Positions 8,168-16,827 of a DNA stretch of 64,000 nt are shown in pieces (position 1 is the stretch's first letter; every line of letters starts with the position of its first letter). The notes below the pieces were generated by a model. That model ran no database searches and had not been told where the DNA came from. It worked only from the letters and a program-made list of their open reading frames with translations. The DNA lies in the NCBI GenBank assembly GCA_963825555.1, contig CAWGTZ010000018.1, positions 139,278-203,277 of the forward strand, written 5' to 3'. The stretch comes from JAGVSR01 sp963825555 (lineage in GTDB: Bacteria; Pseudomonadota; Alphaproteobacteria; Rhizobiales; Hyphomicrobiaceae). The position numbers were made by a program, and so were the translations under genes.

Positions 8168-9358
8168 CTACCGCTGCCCTGCGACATGGCTCAGCGGATC
8201 GCCCGCATACAGCGACATCAACGGCTCGTCGTCGAGGATCACCTCGTCGTATTTGCCGTAACCGTTGAAGTCACCGGCAATGGCGCGGCCGTATGCTCCC
8301 ACGTTGCCGATTTCGATGTAGTCGCCTTCCTTGATGCCGGCGGGCAACTGGAAAGGCCCCTTCATGTAATCGATGCTGTCGCAGGTGGGGCCCCACAGCG
8401 CATAATTCTCGGTGCCCTCACCCTTCTTCGGTGCGCGTGAGACCAGTTGCGCTGGGAAAATCCAGTTGAGGTGTGCGGCATCGAACAAGACGCCGTACCC
8501 GCCGTCGTTGATAAACAGGTCGTTGCCACGGCGGGCCTCGACCCGCACGATGACGCTCTCAGCCTCGGCCACAAGGGCCCGGCCGGGCTCGCACATCACG
8601 CGAACGTTTTCGCGTACCGGAAGCTTATCGACTCCCTCGCTGATCGCCGTCATGAAGCTCTTGAGGGGAGCCGGATTCATGTTGGGGTAAATGGCAGGAA
8701 AACCGCCTCCGACATCGATACGGTCCACCACCACGCCCGCCTGCCCGATGAGCTTACCGATTGCCGAGAGGGCGTGGGTGTAGGCGTCCGGGGTCAGCGT
8801 CTGCGAGCCGACGTGAAATGTTACGCCCAGTTCGCTGGCCGCCTGCCGCGCCTTTATGAGCAGGCTTGCGGCCGCATCGCCCGTGATGCCGAATTTACGC
8901 TCCAGCGGCACAGCCGAGTTCATCGGAGGCACAACGATGCGCACGAACAGCACCAGGTCCGGTGCAGGACCATTCGGTGTGCGCGTTTCCTCCAGGATCT
9001 TGGTGAGTTCATCCTCGCTATCGAGCGAGAAGGATCGCACACCGTGCGTATGATAGGCCTTGGCAATCGAGCGGCGCGACTTGACCGGATGCATGAAGTG
9101 GAGATGCGCGTTCGGAATGGTGACGGCATCTTCCAACTCCGGCGTCGAGGCGACATCGAAGTGGCGGATACCGGCGCCATAGAGCGCACCGATCATGAAG
9201 ACGGAAGAATTCGCCTTGTAAGCATAGGCAACGTCGCCTGGAAAATGCTCCAGGAACCAACGGGCGGCACGCCCTGCGGCATGCGGGCGCGAAGCCAAAA
9301 CCGGCCGCTCGGGCTGACGGGCGGCGATAAGGGCGGCGGCGGATGAGAAGCGTTCCAT
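8168..9358 (-). CDS. Type III PLP-dependent decarboxylase (ornithine/lysine decarboxylase-like)
   Basis: This 396-residue enzyme is an alanine-racemase-fold (fold type III) basic amino acid decarboxylase that should make putrescine or cadaverine. YAYKANSS contains the PLP lysine. DVASTPE, VGSQT and GGGFPA are barrel motifs of the family, and WGPTCDSID carries the active-site Cys-Asp pair contributed across the dimer. The length matches bacterial ornithine/lysine decarboxylases rather than diaminopimelate decarboxylase. The ATG at 9358 is directly preceded by an in-frame GTG, with GGAGG upstream. Which diamine is made cannot be read from the sequence. Confidence 0.88.
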   Translation of the reverse strand: MERFSSAAALIAARQPERPVLASRPHAAGRAARWFLEHFPGDVAYAYKANSSVFMIGALYGAGIRHFDVASTPELEDAVTIPNAHLHFMHPVKSRRSIAKAYHTHGVRSFSLDSEDELTKILEETRTPNGPAPDLVLFVRIVVPPMNSAVPLERKFGITGDAAASLLIKARQAASELGVTFHVGSQTLTPDAYTHALSAIGKLIGQAGVVVDRIDVGGGFPAIYPNMNPAPLKSFMTAISEGVDKLPVRENVRVMCEPGRALVAEAESVIVRVEARRGNDLFINDGGYGVLFDAAHLNWIFPAQLVSRAPKKGEGTENYALWGPTCDSIDYMKGPFQLPAGIKEGDYIEIGNVGAYGRAIAGDFNGYGKYDEVILDDEPLMSLYAGDPLSHVAGQR

Positions 9359-9608
9359 CACGGGCGGGACCTCCAGCCAGAAAGAAACCAGAAGCGCCGT
9401 GCGAGTGAGCCCGCCGTGCGTTGGTGCCGGAAATAAGGCTTCTGAGTCCCCCTGTAAAGACCTTTGCGCGTCATAAGGTTGTCATGTGTTCTGAGCAGCG
9501 CCGACCCGAAGCCCCTTGCTCCCGCGCCGCGAAATCAACGAGAGTGGTGCGGTTTGCCCCCTGCAGGCCGAACCTCGTAAACACCACCAAGCGAAAGCAA
9601 CACGATCG

Positions 9609-10694
9609 ATGTCGGCGTTACGCGAAGCCATAACGGAGAACGCCGCACTCTTCCTGTTTTTGGGCGGGCTGGCGATTGGCGCACTCTACGGAATAGTCGC
9701 CCGCCTCACGGGCTTTTGCACGCTGGGTGGTGTGTCGGACTGGGTCAACATTAAAGACTCGCGGCGGCTGCGTGCCTGGAGCCTCGCCGCCGGGATCGCC
9801 ATTCTGGGCGCCACAATTCTCGAATTCGGAGGTGTCACAGATCTTTCCCTGTCGATCTATCTCGCGCCCCGCCTCGATTGGGCTGGCGCACTGCTCGGCG
9901 GAACGCTGTTCGGAATTGGCATGGCACTCGCCAGCGGCTGCCCGAGCCGCAATCTCGTGCGGGCCGGCGGCGGGGATCTGCGTGCCCTGCTCACGCTTCT
10001 CGTTCTTGCGCTGTTCGCAGAAATGACGCTGGGTGGGGTCTTCGCCCCGGCACGCGTCGCGCTGGCCGAGGCCACCATGTTGCCGTCAGGCGCCGCGCGG
10101 CAGAGTCTGGGGGACCTTCTGAGTGCCAAATCCGCCCTGGGTGCCCCGATTGCACGGCTCGCTGCCGGCCTGGGAATTGGCCTCCTGCTCGTCACTCTGT
10201 CACTGCTCAGCAAACCTTTCCTCTCGTCCCCCCGCCATCTCCTTTCGGGCCTCGGCGTTGGGGCGGCGGTTGTTGTGGCCTGGGCGATAACCGGGTTGGC
10301 CTACGACGAAATGGCTCTCGTCCCTCAGCGTCCGCAAGGTCTGTCCTTCGTGAGCCCGACGGCGGATGCCTTCGAATGGCTGGGTCGCTCCACCGCAAAG
10401 GGATTGCCGGGCTTCGCCGCGGCGCTTGTCTTTGGCGTGCTGGCCGGAAGCGCCCTCGCCTCGATTGCAACGCGGGGGTTCCGCATCATGACATTTGCCG
10501 ATGCGGGGGACACCGTGCGCCATCTACTCGGGGCAGCTCTGATGGGAACAGGCGGCATCATGGGCCTCGGCTGCTCCATTGGACAAGGGATCACCGGGAT
10601 CTCGACATTGGCGTTCGGATCGCTTCTGGCAACAGCCGGAATTATCCTCGGCGCACTTCTGGGCCTGAGGGCTCTCGAGCGCTGGGCCGCGTGA
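9609..10694 (+). CDS. YeeE/YedE family thiosulfate/sulfur-compound transporter
   Basis: This is a polytopic inner-membrane protein (361 residues) with the internal duplication of the YeeE/YedE (TsuA-like) family. Conserved Cys motifs lie along the presumed sulfur path: GFCTLGGVSD near residue 37, SGCPSRNLVRAGGGD near residue 115, and GLGCSIGQGITGIS near residue 320. Known members import thiosulfate by relaying it between Cys residues and often work with a TusA-like carrier (TsuB). The ATG at 9609 is preferred over an ORF extension to 9516 because the hydrophobic N-terminus begins there. It converges on the 10702 gene with only a 7-base gap. Confidence 0.85.
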   Translation: MSALREAITENAALFLFLGGLAIGALYGIVARLTGFCTLGGVSDWVNIKDSRRLRAWSLAAGIAILGATILEFGGVTDLSLSIYLAPRLDWAGALLGGTLFGIGMALASGCPSRNLVRAGGGDLRALLTLLVLALFAEMTLGGVFAPARVALAEATMLPSGAARQSLGDLLSAKSALGAPIARLAAGLGIGLLLVTLSLLSKPFLSSPRHLLSGLGVGAAVVVAWAITGLAYDEMALVPQRPQGLSFVSPTADAFEWLGRSTAKGLPGFAAALVFGVLAGSALASIATRGFRIMTFADAGDTVRHLLGAALMGTGGIMGLGCSIGQGITGISTLAFGSLLATAGIILGALLGLRALERWAA

Positions 10695-10701
10695 GGTCCC
10701 C

Positions 10702-12387
10702 CTATTCGACTTCGACCGAAAGCCCCGCACGCGCCTCATCTTCAGTGCCGACGGGAACCTGCTCGGCCAGCGGTTCAGCGCTTGAAGAGCGACGGGCGCG
10801 GAAGCGACGCATATCTTCCTGGGTCTTGAGGTAGGCTGCCTCCTTCTCGGATGTAGTCCCGAGAAAGGCGCGCCAGTTGCCGAGAACCGTGAAGCGCTGG
10901 CGTTCGAAATCATGTCCGATGCCCTCCGGCCTGCGGGCATTGGCATTGCAGATGCCGACGATGCCCTGCCGTCCTCTCTTGTCGAGCCGGATTTGAAATG
11001 GGGCGTCCGGCTGCGGCACCTGCACCAGCGTTCCCGCAGACACGCGATTGTCCGTATTCGTGTCGTTGGGGAAGAGAACAGTCGCCACACCATCGGATTC
11101 AACGGCGATGAGCGTCAGGTAGCAGTCACCGCTGGGGCGAGCATAAACCGTGAGTAGATCGCCGGCTTTGTAAGATAGCGCCCCCGTCCAAAGCGCCAGG
11201 CGCAGCTTATCACCGGACTGAGACTCGGGAGGTGCCGCTCCCGGGCGTTGATTCAATACAGCCTTAAGCACCCTCCATTCGGCCCGCGGCAACCCGGTCT
11301 CGGCGAGGCGCAATCCCAGGTCGCGTTCTGCTCCGCTGAGAGTTTGGAGTTGACCGACAAGCGTTTCGGAGGGGCGTGCCAGTTCTGCGGCTGCACGGCG
11401 AAGCGTGACCGTCCGCTCGTATTCTGAGGCCAGGGCCCGGACCGGATCGAGCCCATCGATCATATCGCGGCCGGCCTTGGCGCCGTTCACGCCGTTCTGA
11501 CCGTCCCACGCTGCAGACACCGATGCCGGGATACGGGAGAGCACACGAGCGGCCAACTCATCCGCGCCGACCACGCCCGAGACCGCCTCTGCGTCGCCCG
11601 CCACCTTGTCCCAGGCCGCGGGTGTCATGCTGATATCAGCAGGACGGAACGCGATCAGCGCATTCGCATCCCCGACTGTATCCATAGTAGGCCGCGGACG
11701 CGCCGCACCGAGCCGCGACAGCAGCGTTGAAACGGCGTCGCGATAAGACGCCAGGCGGTCGTCGCTCCGACACAGGTTGTAGAGCGGCGCAAGCGAAATG
11801 AACCTTAGTGGCTTGTCAGGTTGCGTTTCGAATGCCTTGCGCCACGCCTTCACCAGTTCGCCGATCTCCTCGTCAGTAAGCGGTCCGCGATCCGGACACT
11901 TGGTCGTGGCCCGGTCCAGGCCGGCGATCCAGTCGCGCACGTCCTGCAATTCCGACAGGCTCGGCCCGGGAATTGGCCCGAAGAAGGCGAGTAGCGGGCG
12001 GTGCCGTGCCAGCATGATCTGATATAGCCGGGAGGCATCCGGATCGCCGGGGACGACGAGATCTTCGCGCGCCGCCAGTGCATCGAGATCGAGAATATTG
12101 CCGAGCGCGCCCTTGGCTGGTGGGTTTTCGAGCGCGCTGGCCTCGTGACAGCGGGCGCAATGCTGCTTCAAGACGGCGCCCGCCCTATCGGCGGTCTGAG
12201 CGATAGCCGGTTTGGTCAGTTCAAAAGCGAAAAGCGCCAGGAGTAGGAAACTCCGGACAATCGGGACGGGTACGGTCGCGGAGACCCACAGCCTCCGCCC
12301 CCGGCTGCGCCCTGCGCCCCCATATAAACCGCTCGCGCTCAACCCGGCCTCGTTATGCTGCGTCCCCACGTTTCGCGGGCGCACCAT
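10702..12387 (-). CDS. Exported protein with c-type cytochrome domain fused to DUF4384
   Basis: This protein has about 561 residues. After a long N-terminal segment there is a signal-peptide-like stretch (SFLLLALFAFELTKPAIAQ). It is followed at once by a heme c site CARCH in a cytochrome-like domain resembling planctomycete cytochrome c modules. The C-terminal third contains a DUF4384 domain, roughly from DKLRLALWTGA through SAGTLVQVPQ. DUF4384 is usually attached to secreted or signalling proteins such as caspase-like peptidases; a heme domain is an unusual partner. The start is uncertain, since no good ribosome-binding site precedes 12387. The gene may be expressed with the upstream methyltransferase gene. 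Confidence 0.75.
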   Translation of the reverse strand: MVRPRNVGTQHNEAGLSASGLYGGAGRSRGRRLWVSATVPVPIVRSFLLLALFAFELTKPAIAQTADRAGAVLKQHCARCHEASALENPPAKGALGNILDLDALAAREDLVVPGDPDASRLYQIMLARHRPLLAFFGPIPGPSLSELQDVRDWIAGLDRATTKCPDRGPLTDEEIGELVKAWRKAFETQPDKPLRFISLAPLYNLCRSDDRLASYRDAVSTLLSRLGAARPRPTMDTVGDANALIAFRPADISMTPAAWDKVAGDAEAVSGVVGADELAARVLSRIPASVSAAWDGQNGVNGAKAGRDMIDGLDPVRALASEYERTVTLRRAAAELARPSETLVGQLQTLSGAERDLGLRLAETGLPRAEWRVLKAVLNQRPGAAPPESQSGDKLRLALWTGALSYKAGDLLTVYARPSGDCYLTLIAVESDGVATVLFPNDTNTDNRVSAGTLVQVPQPDAPFQIRLDKRGRQGIVGICNANARRPEGIGHDFERQRFTVLGNWRAFLGTTSEKEAAYLKTQEDMRRFRARRSSSAEPLAEQVPVGTEDEARAGLSVEVE

Positions 12388-12451
12388 AGCGGCAGGCGAG
12401 CGACGGGCCTATGGCCGACCCGCCACAGGCTGGCACATCCCCATGGGCCTT

Positions 12452-13418
12452 TCACCGCACGAGGCTGACCCGCCCGTCCCGGTTGCAGCGGAAACGGCGG
12501 CCAAACGAACGGCTGGCCCCCTGAACGACAGAGACGAGATCCGAGAGCGGATATTCGGCCACATGCTCCTCGGGCCGCGACAGGAAGAATTCCGCGTGGA
12601 AGAGACCGTTCGAACTCCTTACCTTCCGGATCGATGCCCAGCGCTTCGAGCCGATCGAGCACTTGGAGGCACTCCATCTCGGACTGGAAGCGGCGCTGTA
12701 CGAAGGTGATGCCTTGCATCTTTTCGGTCACGAGCCCGGCTGCTGAGAGGGACTCCTCTATCCTGTCGTAGGGGAACATGCGCAGAACGAAGGACGCTAT
12801 CCAGGGTGCCGGCTTTCCGATTGCTGCCAGAAGTCGTCCAATCGTCCGTTCGGTCACGTAGCCGATGCTGCCGGTTGATATAATGAGATCGACACCGCGC
12901 AGAATTTCCTCTGCCGTCCCCGGCAACGGTTGTACCTCGAAATTGCCAACGAGCCCATGCTTGATGAGACCCACCGCACGCGCATAGTCGACAGCCGGCT
13001 TTGAAAGGTCGCAGCCGATGAATTCGATCTCATGACGCGGCCAGGAGCGATAATAGCTCCGGTCCAGCATGATGAGTTCGCTCGACGGAATGTCGCTGTT
13101 CAACAGCGACATATAGCGCTGGGCGAGGCGGTCGATGTCTATGGGGTATTGCAGAAGCGCGGCGTTGTTGCCGTAGCTGCAGCCGAGATCTAGCACCCTT
13201 ATAGGGCGTTTGTGGATGCTTTCGAGCGCCGCGATGATCTTGCGAAAGACCGGCTTCGACATCTCCGGGATGATGTAATCCAGACCGTAGAGAACCCGGT
13301 AGTATTCGCGTGGATCGGGCTGCGTGTAGATTTGATCGAAGTTCGCCTTGATACGATTGACTTCTTTCAGCGACAACGATTGCGATCCTTGGAGCATAGC
13401 CAGATCCTTTTTGTTCAT
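12452..13418 (-). CDS. SAM-dependent methyltransferase, probably frameshifted near the 3' end
   Basis: This is a class I methyltransferase with motif I VLDLGCSYGNNAA, a later acidic strand IEFIGCDLSKPAVDYA and a motif DLIISTGSIGY. As sequenced, the frame runs on to 12339 with an Arg/Gly/Trp-rich tail unlike the rest and overlaps the next gene. One extra base at about 12613-12614 explains this. Without it the frame reads KESNGLFHAEFFLSRPEEH and stops naturally at 12452. Position 13397 is an alternative start with an AAGGA site. Other in-frame ATGs are at 13418 and 13457. It lies 66 bases after the UspA gene on the same strand. The substrate is unknown. Confidence 0.75.
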
Positions 13419-13484
13419 TGGGCGGCAAGGCAATTCCGCGAGGGCGGAGCCCGTCACATCGGCGCGGCAAGCAAAGAAAGACGG

Positions 13485-13931
13485 TCAACGAGGGCCCTTG
13501 GCCCCCACGACGGTCACGGGAACTTCGGATTGAGAGATGATCCGCCCGACGGAAGTGCCGGTGCAGGCGGCGGCCAGCGCCATGAGGGCGCGCGAGGCGG
13601 CATTGCTTTTCGCTTCGGGAACGAAGATGTGGTCGCAGCCTTCCTGTTCAGCAACCTTTGTGACGACGTCGGCCTTCTCGCCGGTTTCTATACGGGCCCG
13701 GTAACGAACCCCGAGCGCCGAGGCCCTGAGGCCAGCCCGGTACAAAAGCTGATCGGCAATGTTCTGCCTGGAGTTCAGCACCGGTCTGTGCGCCTGCCAT
13801 GGCGACGGGGCCGGTTCGATGCGCAGCAGAACAATCTCGGATCCTGGAGCTGCCCCCGCCACCTCTAAAGCATGCTCTAGAGCCTTGGCGGCCTGTGCGG
13901 TTCCGTCGACAACTACCAACAAGCGATGCAT
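13485..13931 (-). CDS. Universal stress protein (UspA family)
   Basis: This 148-residue single-domain Usp protein opens with the conserved MHRLLVVVDGT strand and ends with SEVPVTVVG. The ATP-binding signature of nucleotide-binding Usps (G-2x-G-9x-G-S/T) is only partly kept. The first glycines are replaced in the PEAKSNAAS segment, while GTSVGRI remains. This may be a non-ATP-binding, UspA-like member. In alphaproteobacteria Usp genes are often FNR/FixK targets, but I see no FNR box here. It probably heads a unit with the methyltransferase. Confidence 0.85.
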   Translation of the reverse strand: MHRLLVVVDGTAQAAKALEHALEVAGAAPGSEIVLLRIEPAPSPWQAHRPVLNSRQNIADQLLYRAGLRASALGVRYRARIETGEKADVVTKVAEQEGCDHIFVPEAKSNAASRALMALAAACTGTSVGRIISQSEVPVTVVGAKGPR

Positions 13932-14111
13932 CAGATTAAATGAAAGCCCGCAAGAAAGCGAGGCTCGATCCTCCAGATTATCAATCGCGTCTCATTGCCG
14001 GTCATCAAAGAAGATCCGCCAGAGGCTATGTGGCGAGCACTCTCATCCCAGAAACACGAATAATTTCGTCGCCATTTCAAACGGGGCAGAGACCCGTCAG
14101 TCTGCTGATCC

Positions 14112-14309
14112 TCAAACCTCCGAAACCTGATCCTGGAGCAGTGCGCCAGCCGGCGGCTCCGGGCGTTGAGGTGCCGTATCCAAAGCACCGGATTCCGGCA
14201 ATCCCTCCTTGGAGGGCATCAACACCGTGCGAACCTGCGCGAACCCACCTTGCGAATAGGCTGCGGGGAGGCTGAACTCAACCACCATATCCGTTTCCGT
14301 ATCCTTCAT
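14112..14309 (-). CDS. Small hypothetical protein
   Basis: This is a possible 65-residue protein, acidic at the N-terminus (MKDTETDMVVEF) and Pro-rich towards the end. The main support is an AGAGGA ribosome-binding site at good spacing before the ATG at 14309 and its divergent position across from the MASE1 kinase operator. No domain is recognised. It could be a spurious reading frame. Confidence 0.4.
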   Translation of the reverse strand: MKDTETDMVVEFSLPAAYSQGGFAQVRTVLMPSKEGLPESGALDTAPQRPEPPAGALLQDQVSEV

Positions 14310-14361
14310 GGGCGTCCTCTGTTGGTTAAGGGCCGGGTCTAGCTCTTCAGCGCGCCGGAAA

Positions 14362-14428
14362 GTGAACCGGTTTGTGAACATCCACCAGACGGCCCCTCTA
14401 CTTAGGTCATGAACTTACGTATGTTCAC
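14362..14428. promoter_or_regulatory. Operator-like array of TGAAC half-sites before the MASE1 kinase gene
   Basis: GTGAAC occurs at 14362-14367 and 14374-14379, about one helical turn apart. An 18-base near-perfect palindrome TGAACTTACGTATGTTCA (14410-14427, a single T:T mismatch pair) follows. The array lies between a divergent small gene (start 14309) and the kinase start at 14511, where a shared regulator could bind. The identity of the regulator is unknown. Confidence 0.5.
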
Positions 14429-14510
14429 GTATTCGGTTCGGGGGCCAATCGATGCGAGAAGCGCGGGTGAATTCCCCTTTTTCGAAGCTCGAGTGCATAG
14501 GACCGCAGTG

Positions 14511-16091
14511 ATGTCGGAAACGGTCAAGTACCGGCAGTTGCTGATCGGAGTCGCCTTTCTGGGGGTCTACCTTCTTCTCGATTACGTAAGTTTCGTGAAG
14601 CCCTATCGGGACCTGGGGATCACGCCCTGGAATCCTCCGCCGGGCCTGAGCATTGCTTTTGTCTTTCTCGAGGGTGCCCGCGTCGCCCCCTTCGCCATGA
14701 TCGCGCCGGCGCTGGCTGATGCGCTGATCCGGGGCGCACCCCTCGGATGGGGACTGGAGATTTTATCCTCGGTCCTGATCGGGGGCACTTACGTGCTCGC
14801 CGGACTATGGCTGCAGCGGATCGCCGCCTTCGATCCGCGTTTTCGCGCAGTACGCGATACCTTGGCTTTGACGGGAGTAGGTATCGTCACCTCGGCCGTC
14901 GCCGCAGGTCTGTTTGTTGCGATACTGCTGTCGGCAGGAGCGGTCCTGCGGGATGAAATCATGTCGGTGGCCTGGAGAGCCGCCGTTGGTGATCTCATCG
15001 GTATTCTCACGATCGTTCCCCTTGTGCTCCTATGGCGTACCTATCGCCCTTGGCCGTCGATCGGTCCATGGACACCGGTGCAATTGCTTGCCGTACTCGC
15101 GGCGTTGGCGATCGTGTTCGGATACCGGGATGCGACTGCGTTCCAGCTCTTCTATCTCTTGTTCCTGCCAGTACTCTGGGTGGCCCTGAGTCACGGTCCG
15201 CCAGGCGCCGTCGTGGTGCTTCTCCTCGTCCAGATCGGCATCGTCATCGGCGCGGAAATCCGCTTCGGGTCCGATCCGGGATTCGGCGCTCTGCAGGTTC
15301 TCATGATTGCGCTCGTCATAACGGGGCTGATCGTGGCCACCATCGTTGCCGAACGAGAAGACACTGCGGCCCGAATGCGCGACCAGCAGGCCGCTCTCAA
15401 CCGCGCGCTGCGCATTCGCTCCGCGGGTGAGATCGCGGCGACGATCGCACATGAAATGAACCAGCCGCTGACGGCGCTCACCACATACACCGGCATCGCC
15501 ATAAAGGCCATGGACGACGGTGATCCGCAGATGGCGCGCAATGTACTCACAAAGGTCCAGGCGGAGTGCGGACGCGCCACTTCGGTTCTGACCGGCATTC
15601 GCGAACTGTTGCGGCAAGGCACGCTCACGCGCCGTCCCTTCAATGTGAAAGAAGCATTCAACGAGTTGGAGGAGCTTCTGCGGGCCGATCTCGCCAAGCG
15701 TGGGATTGCGCTTTCCTTCCATGTTGCGGAAAATTCGCGGATTTTGAATGCGGATCGTGTTCAGCTGCAACAGGCCGTGCACAACCTGATCATAAACGGT
15801 GCTGAGGCTATTCAAAGTGTAGGGCAAAATGGCAAGGTCACGGTGGGGGCGTCCTGTCCCGAAGGCCGTGACTGGATCATCGAAGTACGCGACGACGGTC
15901 CGGGGTTCCCTCCCGGATACGATGTGCGCGATCCGACGCCGTTCACATCGACCAAGTCCGATGGCTCAGGCATTGGTCTGGCCGTGGTGCGATCGATCGC
16001 CGAGGCACACGGCGGGAACATGTCAATCGTATCGAATGCGCGCGGATCGACCGTAAGACTCACACTGCCGTCCGTGGGGATCCCTGAATGA
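14511..16091 (+). CDS. MASE1-domain sensor histidine kinase
   Basis: This is a membrane sensor of 526 residues. The first 290 or so residues are a multi-helix MASE1 domain (starting LLIGVAFLGVYLLLDY, with the motif NPPPGLSIAF). A FixL/NtrB-type kinase core follows. The H-box IAHEMNQPLTAL places the phospho-accepting His at residue 314. The ATP domain has an N-box (LQQAVHNLIINGAEA), DDGPGFPPG and GSGIGLAVVRSI. The ATG at 14511 is chosen over 14409 because the operator palindrome lies between them and MASE1 begins just after 14511. The stop overlaps the downstream regulator by four bases (ATGA), so the two are a cognate pair. The stimulus is unknown. Confidence 0.88.
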   Translation: MSETVKYRQLLIGVAFLGVYLLLDYVSFVKPYRDLGITPWNPPPGLSIAFVFLEGARVAPFAMIAPALADALIRGAPLGWGLEILSSVLIGGTYVLAGLWLQRIAAFDPRFRAVRDTLALTGVGIVTSAVAAGLFVAILLSAGAVLRDEIMSVAWRAAVGDLIGILTIVPLVLLWRTYRPWPSIGPWTPVQLLAVLAALAIVFGYRDATAFQLFYLLFLPVLWVALSHGPPGAVVVLLLVQIGIVIGAEIRFGSDPGFGALQVLMIALVITGLIVATIVAEREDTAARMRDQQAALNRALRIRSAGEIAATIAHEMNQPLTALTTYTGIAIKAMDDGDPQMARNVLTKVQAECGRATSVLTGIRELLRQGTLTRRPFNVKEAFNELEELLRADLAKRGIALSFHVAENSRILNADRVQLQQAVHNLIINGAEAIQSVGQNGKVTVGASCPEGRDWIIEVRDDGPGFPPGYDVRDPTPFTSTKSDGSGIGLAVVRSIAEAHGGNMSIVSNARGSTVRLTLPSVGIPE

Positions 16092-16687
16092 ATGAAACCG
16101 TTTCCGTCATCGATGACGAGGCTTCGGTCCGCGACGCCGTTGCGATGCTGCTCGAGACAAACGGCTACACCGTCTCGACCTATGACAGCGTGCGTGCATT
16201 CCTGGATGCGCCCTTCGCACCCGGCGCGATCATCAGCGATGTGCGCATGCCGGAAGCTACCGGACTCGATCTCCTGCGCGACCTCCAGGCCAAGGAGGAT
16301 CCGCGCCCGATCATTCTGTTGACCGGACACGGCGACATCGAGATGGCAGTTCAGGCGCTGAAGATCGGCGCGTTCGATTTCATCGAAAAGCCCTTCGACA
16401 TGGAGCGATTACTCGCGTCTGTAGCCTCCGCGGTGGAGGTCTCTGCCAATTCCCTCAAGACGACGCTCGAACTCAACGAACTCAGGCAGCGTTACGCCTC
16501 GCTGTCGGACCGACAGCGTGACACCATGCATTTCCTCGTGAAGGGACTGTCCAACAAGGAGATCGCCCAGGAGTTGGGCATCAGTCCCCGGACTGTGGAA
16601 ATTCACCGGACGTGGGTCATGACGCGCATGGCGGCAAAATCCATGGCGGATCTGGTGAGAATGGGGATCGCGCTGGGAATCGCGTGA
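16088..16687 (+). CDS. FixJ-like two-component response regulator
   Basis: This 199-residue protein has a receiver domain (Asp51 in IISDVRMP as phospho-acceptor, acidic pair Asp9-Asp10, conserved Thr in LLTGHGD, and Lys in IEKPFD) and a LuxR/FixJ-type helix-turn-helix (SNKEIAQELGISPRTVEIHRTWVMTRM). It is the partner of the overlapping MASE1 kinase. In classic FixLJ systems FixJ activates fixK under low oxygen. Here the sensor has MASE1 instead of a heme-PAS domain, so the input may differ. The palindromic array upstream of the operon is a candidate autoregulatory site. Confidence 0.9.
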   Translation: MNETVSVIDDEASVRDAVAMLLETNGYTVSTYDSVRAFLDAPFAPGAIISDVRMPEATGLDLLRDLQAKEDPRPIILLTGHGDIEMAVQALKIGAFDFIEKPFDMERLLASVASAVEVSANSLKTTLELNELRQRYASLSDRQRDTMHFLVKGLSNKEIAQELGISPRTVEIHRTWVMTRMAAKSMADLVRMGIALGIA

Positions 16688-16827
16688 GGTCCCGCTCCTC
16701 TGGCCGCGGGGGCGGGGCCCGTCAACCCAGTTCCCAGAATTCCCGAGCCTTGAAAGCCTGTCTCACATAAGAAAAAAGGCCTATGGGCCCCGGCCGGCCG
16801 GACCGGGCAACTAATCTTTGGGCTTCA

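Noticed and set aside
8447..9346. 299-residue plus-strand frame opposite the PLP decarboxylase
   Set aside because: It is the antisense shadow of a well-supported enzyme gene, has no ribosome-binding site, and shows His/Arg-rich composition typical of shadows in GC-rich DNA.
12339..12451. C-terminal extension of the methyltransferase frame
   Set aside because: The tail is out of frame after a probable one-base insertion and overlaps the next gene; the alternative frame gives a plausible natural end.
13931..14188. 85-residue minus-strand frame before the UspA gene
   Set aside because: It is rich in Arg and Trp, has no start signal, and overlaps a better-supported small frame at 14112-14309.
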